In this document: positions 6,148 through 10,994 of the stretch, in pieces
How positions within the stretch are numbered: the stretch's first letter is position 1
How the letters are laid out: each line of letters opens with the position of its first letter
DNA from: Spirogloea muscicola
Lineage: Eukaryota; Streptophyta; Zygnematophyceae; Spirogloeales; Spirogloeaceae
Assembly (NCBI GenBank): GCA_009602725.1
Contig: WELB01000195.1
Span: forward strand, 210,198-221,191
Length of the DNA stretch: 10,994 nt
Direction: 5' to 3'
Position numbers and translations under genes: made by a program
Notes under the pieces: model-generated
What the model was told of the DNA's origin: nothing
Databases searched by the model: none
Seen by the model: the letters and a program-made list of their open reading frames with translations, nothing else

Positions 6148-9100
6148 ATGGCGGCCGCGCCTGCTGGCGCCCCGCCCCCCGTCCTGCGCCTCCTCCGCCA
6201 GCTCCTGCCGCCCCGCCCGCGGGCCCGCGCCGCCGTCTCCACCGCCGCCGCGGCGGCCTTGCCCCTCCGCCTCCGCTCCGCTGGCCCGGGCTGCCACAGC
6301 GCTCGCCGGTCGTGCAGCTTTCCCGCCGGGCCCGGGCTACGCCAGGGCTTCAGCGACTCACTGCGCCTGGGCATCCGATGCCGCGCCTCCGCGGACCTGC
6401 GGCTGCATCAAGCCTCCTCTAGTGTGAGGCTCCACTTCAATCGCTATCCTACACTTCACGAGCTCGCGATACTGGCAGCACCGCCTCTTTCGTCGGCTGG
6501 CGGCTAACACCCTCTAACAGCCGCACTGCAGCCTCTTTCCCGCACGACGCCGTGCGGCCGACGACGTGCTGCAGCAGCTGGTCATCGCCCTCCGTGGCTG
6601 CTAGCGTCGGTCCTTCTCGTCACAAGCTGTGGCCAGATGAGCAGCGCAGTTGAAGGGGCGGAGAGCACAGGTGAAGGTACGCTCTCCGCTGGTCAGCATG
6701 ATGCGAGCTTGCATGGCGGTCAGATAGAGGCGCCTCTCTAGGAGGCGACTAGAAAGGGGTGAATTGTGGGAGTAGTGGCAAGCTGAAAGAGACTCAGATT
6801 GGCTACTAGTCGGAGCGCTCTTTTGCAATGTTGTCAATGAGATTGTTTCCTCTCCTCTGCTGTCTGTCCAGATGCAAATTCAGCAGAGAGCAGTCTTGTG
6901 TTCACGACTCGAGGCTGTCCTTTCTGCAAGCAAGCCAAGGGACTGCTGAAGGACCAGCATGTGCCATTTACGGAAGTCAATGTGGACAGTGACCAGAGTC
7001 TGAGGAAGGCTGTCGCTCAAGCAACGGGAAGAAAGACTGTGCCAGTCGTCTTTGTACGCGGGCACTACGTTGGAGGAGCCGATGAACTGAAGTTGGTGAG
7101 CAGCTCAAGCCTCTCTCGACCTGCTCTGATACACAGTCCCCTAAATGCTAAATTCAAGGCCAGGTGCAACCTATGACATTGTCACGCCACTTCTGCACTC
7201 ACTGCCTGGTGCCATTATCTCAAGAAAGGCACACGCAGTGTGCCAGTATGCATTGGTGCAAAGGGTTTAGGGTCCAGGGGCAGCTGATGTGTGGTTTGAT
7301 TGCTCCTTCCTGATTGCAGGCAGTTGGAGACAACAGCCTTGCAGCTGTGCTATCTGCACCACCAATGCAGCTGCCCAGCCCTCTTCAGCAAGCTTTGAGG
7401 CAGAATCAGTCCCGAAGTAGTGGAGATACAGCTGATCGTTCAAGAGGGGAAGACATGAGTCGGGCTATCTGGAGAACGTTGAGGCTTGAACAAGTGGCTG
7501 CAATTATGGCCAAGGATGCTGGAGGCGTCCCTAAGCACAGCGTGGGCATGGGACTGCGGAAAGAGAAGCACGTGTTCTCAGGAGCGGATGCGGTGGCTTG
7601 GTTCAGAAAAGAACTTCCTGACGTTGTCAGTGGTCCACTCTGCACTTGCTCAGACAGACATATCGAGTTGCTACAAGTGCAGTAAAGAAGGTGTAGCAGT
7701 GAGGCAGACACCTAATATGGAAGTGCACGTGCCTACATCTACTCAAGAAATACTTGTTGCATCCAGAGAGGCTTTGCTATGATTTGGTCCTTGACTCCTC
7801 AATGATCCGACTTTGCTACTTGGGGCAGGCGAGTGATGCAGACGCGGTGCAGATGGGGCGAGATCTACAAGATGCGCAGCTTCTGCATCATGTCACTTTC
7901 TCTCAGAGCTTCCAAAACGAGGCATCAGTCCTGTTCAGGTTGCATGCAGACGAGCCAGGCTTGAGCCAGGCTCTCAATGCTCCACGTGTGTGGATTAAGC
8001 CGACCAGGCCTGCATCAGAAGTCGGTAACAGCACCAAGCCTCGAAAGCCAGACTCTTGATAACCAATCATCTTCCAGCTTATCACACCTTCATATTGACG
8101 TACTAGATCTGAGGCTTGGGGGCATGCTTCTCTGAATCTGGGTTAGCTGGAGCACATGGTGGCAGGCCCTGCTTGTGTGTCTTTCACGTCTTACTCTAGA
8201 GGGGAGCATGTACTGCCCGCCAAGTTGTAAGTCTGGAGTCAGTCTTATACGTATCTCGTGCTTACAGGTTGCTGAGACTTTGAGGCAGAAGGTATCAGAG
8301 CCTATGAAGAAGCTCTGTCGGATGATGGCCGTACAGTACGATACAACGCTCTCAAAAGCAGCCAGGCGTATGGACAGTACGTGGCAGCCACTGAAGAACT
8401 GCAGAGAGTGAGCACTGCTGAAGTGCTACACCCCTGAGGCTTCTCTGAGACTGGGGATTACAGAGGATCCATCTTGCATGCATTGATATGAGTGACAGGT
8501 CTGAGCTGTCATTACATTTCACCAGCCATCACTTGACTGCTTACATGTCTCCGCAGGTTGATCTTTTCACTTTGACGAGGATGGAGAAGATGGCCTTCTT
8601 CATCAATGTATATAACTCGCTTGTTATTCATGCAATGGTGGAAGGGGGAACCCCCAGCAACATTCTTCAGCGCTTGTTCTTCTACAAGCAGAATATGGTA
8701 CTCCTGAAGGACTTCTTTGTGCCCCCAGTGTGGATGTCACCGAAGATAAAGGGAAACTGAGCGCTCCATCTGTTAGCGAGTGTGGAAATTGGTCATATGT
8801 AAAATCTTACTCAATAAACAAGAGACTCTGTCATCAAGGATGCATTCATGCTTAATAATACACACGGCTGACTCATGGACAGTGGCATGCAGTACCATAT
8901 TGGGGGTGTTGACTACTCGCTTGACGACATTGAGAATGGAGTCCTGCGTGGCAACAGTCCTCCTTCAACGAGCCTGACCAAGTCGCGCCCCTTTGACCGG
9001 TCTGATCCCAGAAGGTTCCAGGCCATCCAGGTGCTTAATTTCTAAATACCTCAACTTAACTCTGCTCATCAGGCACCAAGCTTTGACGAATTGAAAGCAA

Positions 9101-9549
9101 CTAGCCGAGGTAACTGCTTGGTGAGACTGTATGAGGTTCAAGTATACAGCTGGTTACCAGTCAAGTGGCCTGATCATATACTGAATTTCTCGGGATGGAC
9201 GCTTCTTCTCCAGCCCATGGACCCTCGTGTCCCGTTTGCTCTCAACTGTGGAGCCAAGTCCTGTCCTCCTATAACGGTGTACACTGCTGAGAACCTGGAC
9301 GATGCGCTTGCTAATGCAACAGCCGCATTCCTGGAAGGCGAATACGAATTTGACAAGACAACTGCAAGTGTGACACTCTCAAATATATTTGACTGGTACA
9401 AGGAAGACTTTGGCAGCTCTGAGGAGGAGCGAGTGCGCTGGGTCTTCCATCACTTAGATCAGTCAAGACAAGCCGAGTTGGAGGAGGCTCTAGCCGAGTC
9501 CAGGGTGGCAATCACGTTTCGCAAGTACGACTGGGATGTCAATGAGTAG
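6148..9549 (+). CDS. Glutaredoxin-DEP-DUF547 fusion protein, probably organelle-targeted
   Basis: Exons: 6148-6423, 6637-6670, 6872-7095, 7320-7625, 7829-8020 (or 8024), 8268 (or 8289)-8407, 8557-8697, 8893-9030, 9214-9549. The Ala/Arg-rich N terminus (residues 1 to about 90) looks like a plastid or mitochondrial transit peptide. Glutaredoxin spans about 112-185, with dithiol active site CPFC (Cys119, Cys122), TVP (159-161) and GGADEL. A DEP domain covers about 226-325 (VFSGADAVAWFRKEL, then LLHHVTF). DUF547 follows, with ALSDDGRTV, MAFFINVYNSLVIH, DDIENGVLRGN and FALNCGAKSCPP, ending WDVNE-stop. Plant proteins such as Arabidopsis At4g08550 share this order; their substrate is not established. 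In-frame ATGs at 5992 and 6052 are less likely starts because the following leader is T-rich; 6148 has context GCC-ATG-GCG. Exon 6 has a frame conflict near 8294-8297; splice 8024/8289 keeps one frame (589 residues) but drops conserved residues. Exon 2 and the donor at 7626 (gtcagt) are tentative. Confidence 0.85.
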
Positions 9550-9876
9550 TGCTACGGGCCAAGGGGCGAAGGTTTCTGTCATACATACTGGCAATAATCT
9601 ACACAATGGTCATGGGTTTGATATCATACTGAGCAGCACATGCATCCAGAGGCGATTATCAATGTGTTGCCACCGCAGACTTTAGAAGTTCTGGCAGGTC
9701 AATGGCTCTCAAAGGACAGTTGGTAATAACAGTGCCAGAATTACCACGAATCTGGTGGCTGACTCGCACTAGTTGCTTTGTCAGCCTGGCATTGTATTCT
9801 GGATGAAATATTTGTGAAGCTACACAAGCTGCTGTGACCTGCATCAGCTGCTTGACAAATCTTGGCCTGAACTCGG

Positions 9877-9904
9877 GGTTGACAGTTGCCGCAATCTGTC
9901 AACC
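9877..9904. repeat. 28-nt near-perfect palindrome / hairpin
   Basis: The arms ggttgacag (9877-9885) and ctgtcaacc (9896-9904) are perfect reverse complements. The spacer continues the symmetry (ttgc, c, gcaa, then one unpaired t), so pairing can reach almost to the centre. It lies 328 bases downstream of the plus-strand stop and 719 bases beyond the minus-strand stop. A role in 3'-end formation is possible but unproven. Confidence 0.8.
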
Positions 9905-9988
9905 AATTGGCTTTGAGCCCGACAGTTGGTGACTCTGTATATGAAATGTGCAGCTTCACATCAGCTTCGTCAGACTGACTTCTTTGAC

Positions 9989-10110
9989 TTGCGGCTGCTT
10001 ACTAGAGGTTACTGAGTGACCATCCTTTGTCGTACATGCCTGGTTAGTGTGTCTCAGCACTTTCGGGCCCCTTCGACCCTGTCCAATCCTTTTGGACTGG
10101 CTATTCATTG
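9989..10110 (+). repeat. Copy of the dispersed repeat family
   Basis: It begins TTGCGGCTGCTTACTAGAGG (19 of 20 identical to the right terminus of the 5267-5535 element) and carries, 92 bases on, gtccaatccttttggactgg, a relative of the A-arm core. Compared with the left half of the 5267-5535 element, the first 38 bases match at about 28 positions. An opposite terminus was not found nearby, so it may be a solo or truncated copy. Confidence 0.6.
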
Positions 10111-10155
10111 CCTTCCGCCCCTGGCTTCTACAAGACCACTACAACTGGTGGTAGG

Positions 10156-10994
10156 CTACTTGTACCACTGGGCAAAGCCGAAGGTGATGTAGTAGCCAGC
10201 AAGGAGCAGTGCGACGAGCATGAGCGGCCAGCCAGGATTCTGCTCGCTAAAGGCTTGCAGACGGTGCTGCCAGTCAAGCGGCCTGCACAGCCAAATTATG
10301 CCTGCCACTATCGCCATGGGCAAGGCCACCTTTGCGACCCGGTACAGCAGTGGAACCTGCACAAGACATAAGGGGGCTCCACAGCCATGAGCTGCTGTGT
10401 GGAGGAGCACAGCTGGAAGATTGCAGCCAGTGAGTGGCAAGGGATGGCAGAGTGTGGCCATGCAGCGGGGTGGACCCTCTCTTGCGGCTGCCACTGCCCT
10501 CTGCGGCCAGCACTGAGCCGCTGCTGCCGTGTGCCACGGCCCGGACTACTTGCTGGCACGCACCTCGCCAACCTCAGTCTGTGTGAAGACCCACGAGAAG
10601 GGTGCATATCGAGGCCTCAAGAAGACGTGGAAGAAGGAGCCCAGTGGCCACATCGCACGTTCGAGTTGAGCTTCACCTTGGGGTCGGCGTCGAGCTGCAC
10701 GACCGTGCCGGGCGCGCCGCTGTAGGTAGTGCGTGAGAGGCCGTTGCGGGGGTCGGGGCGCAGCTCCATGCCGCGGCCGGACTGGGCGGAGAAGGCGTAG
10801 AGGCGCGCGAGGCGGTACTTGGCCATGACGGCCGCCAGGTCCAGCCGGTCCGGCTGCCAGCCCTTGAGCTGAATGCGGAACACGTGGCGCGGCCCCTTGC
10901 CGCGCACGCGCACGTGGACGACCGCCCACCGCGGCTCTCGCGCCGACGCCGCCGCGGCCTCGGGGGCCTGTGGCTCGTCGCCAGCTGCCGCGGC
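10156..10994 (-). CDS. Unrecognised protein with C-terminal pair of membrane segments, 5' partial
   Basis: Two exons are visible on the minus strand: 10994-10677 (106 residues, open at the window edge) and 10356-10156 (66 residues plus TAG). The donor (CCCAAG then gtgaag) and acceptor (cttgtgcag) are both phase 0. The first part is Ala-rich and disordered, then a compact domain with VRVRGKGPRHVFRIQLKGW, an AAVMAKYRLARLYAF helix and ELRPDPRNGLSRTTYSG, which looks conserved in character. The second exon gives two hydrophobic helices (roughly VALPMAIVAGIIWL and PLMLVALLLAGYYITFGF) separated by a polar link with DWQHRLQAF, ending in WYK. This suggests a membrane-anchored protein with a soluble N-terminal domain. 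I do not recognise the family and assign no function. The start codon lies beyond the window. Confidence 0.72.
10357..10676 (-). other. Intron of the two-helix membrane protein gene
   Basis: This 320-nt gap begins gtgaag and ends gtgcag on the minus strand. It contains open frames in several registers, but joining the flanking exons at phase 0 gives a continuous frame into a hydrophobic C terminus, whereas reading through meets a stop at about 10617. I see no RNA gene in it. Confidence 0.65.

Larger units (their letters stand above)
9550..10155. other. Convergent intergenic spacer with a palindrome and a dispersed-repeat copy
   Basis: It lies between the stop of the glutaredoxin-DEP-DUF547 gene and the stop of the minus-strand membrane protein gene, so both 3' UTRs should fall here. 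Beyond the hairpin at 9877-9904 and the repeat at 9989-10110, the decamer gacagttggt occurs at 9715 and 9921. I see no coding exon. Confidence 0.6.

Noticed and set aside
10031-10080. Possible Pol III A and B boxes making the dispersed repeat a tRNA-derived SINE
   Set aside because: The cttcgaccct block only loosely resembles a B box, no good A box or cloverleaf can be drawn, and the inverted termini at 5267-5535 fit a DNA element better.
10387-10725. Plus-strand open frame over the membrane protein locus
   Set aside because: It lies antisense across the intron and first exon of the better supported minus-strand gene.

Overview
The window is nuclear DNA from a eukaryote, most probably a green alga. 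The support is four intron-rich protein genes with GT-AG introns of about 100 to 400 nt, GC-rich first exons, and products that read as plant or algal homologues: a PIF/Harbinger-derived nuclease-like protein with the plant-type YTTHIPI signature, a TXNDC9/PLP3 protein, and a glutaredoxin-DEP-DUF547 protein. A core chlorophyte such as a trebouxiophyte is my inference; no ribosomal or organellar marker is present. There is no operon, CRISPR array, tRNA or rRNA that I can see.

Layout. (1) 1-1778 (+): a 5'-truncated, four-exon gene for a domesticated PIF/Harbinger transposase relative in which all three DDE positions are replaced. Its first intron ends in a 105-bp tandem duplication (371-580) that supplies two in-frame 3' splice sites. 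(2) 1779-2244: convergent spacer with a short telomere-like motif. (3) 2245-4642 (-): a complete nine-exon gene for a 226-residue TXNDC9/phosducin-like 3 protein, with a GGC-rich stretch upstream of its start. (4) 4643-6147: divergent spacer full of degenerate repeats: two inverted repeats whose arms interleave (A-B-A'-B', 5053-5207), a roughly 269-bp element with imperfect inverted termini (5267-5535), another copy of the same family (about 5611-5722), and a GC-rich island (about 5745-5935).

(5) 6148-9549 (+): a nine-exon gene for a glutaredoxin + DEP + DUF547 protein with an organelle-type N terminus. Exon 6 appears to carry a one-base frame problem at about 8294-8297, or is rescued by a shifted splice. 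(6) 9550-10155: convergent spacer with a 28-nt near-palindrome and another copy of the dispersed repeat. (7) 10156-10994 (-): a gene, truncated at the window edge, for an unrecognised protein ending in two membrane segments.

The genes do not form an obvious pathway. Two encode thioredoxin-fold proteins, but of unrelated roles: a cytosolic chaperonin co-factor type and a probably organellar redox-type fusion. I see no new multi-gene system. The most unusual features are the duplicated splice acceptor, the interleaved inverted repeats with their dispersed family, and the frame break in the DUF547 exon. All exon boundaries were read by eye from frame, splice dinucleotides and family resemblance, without transcript data.
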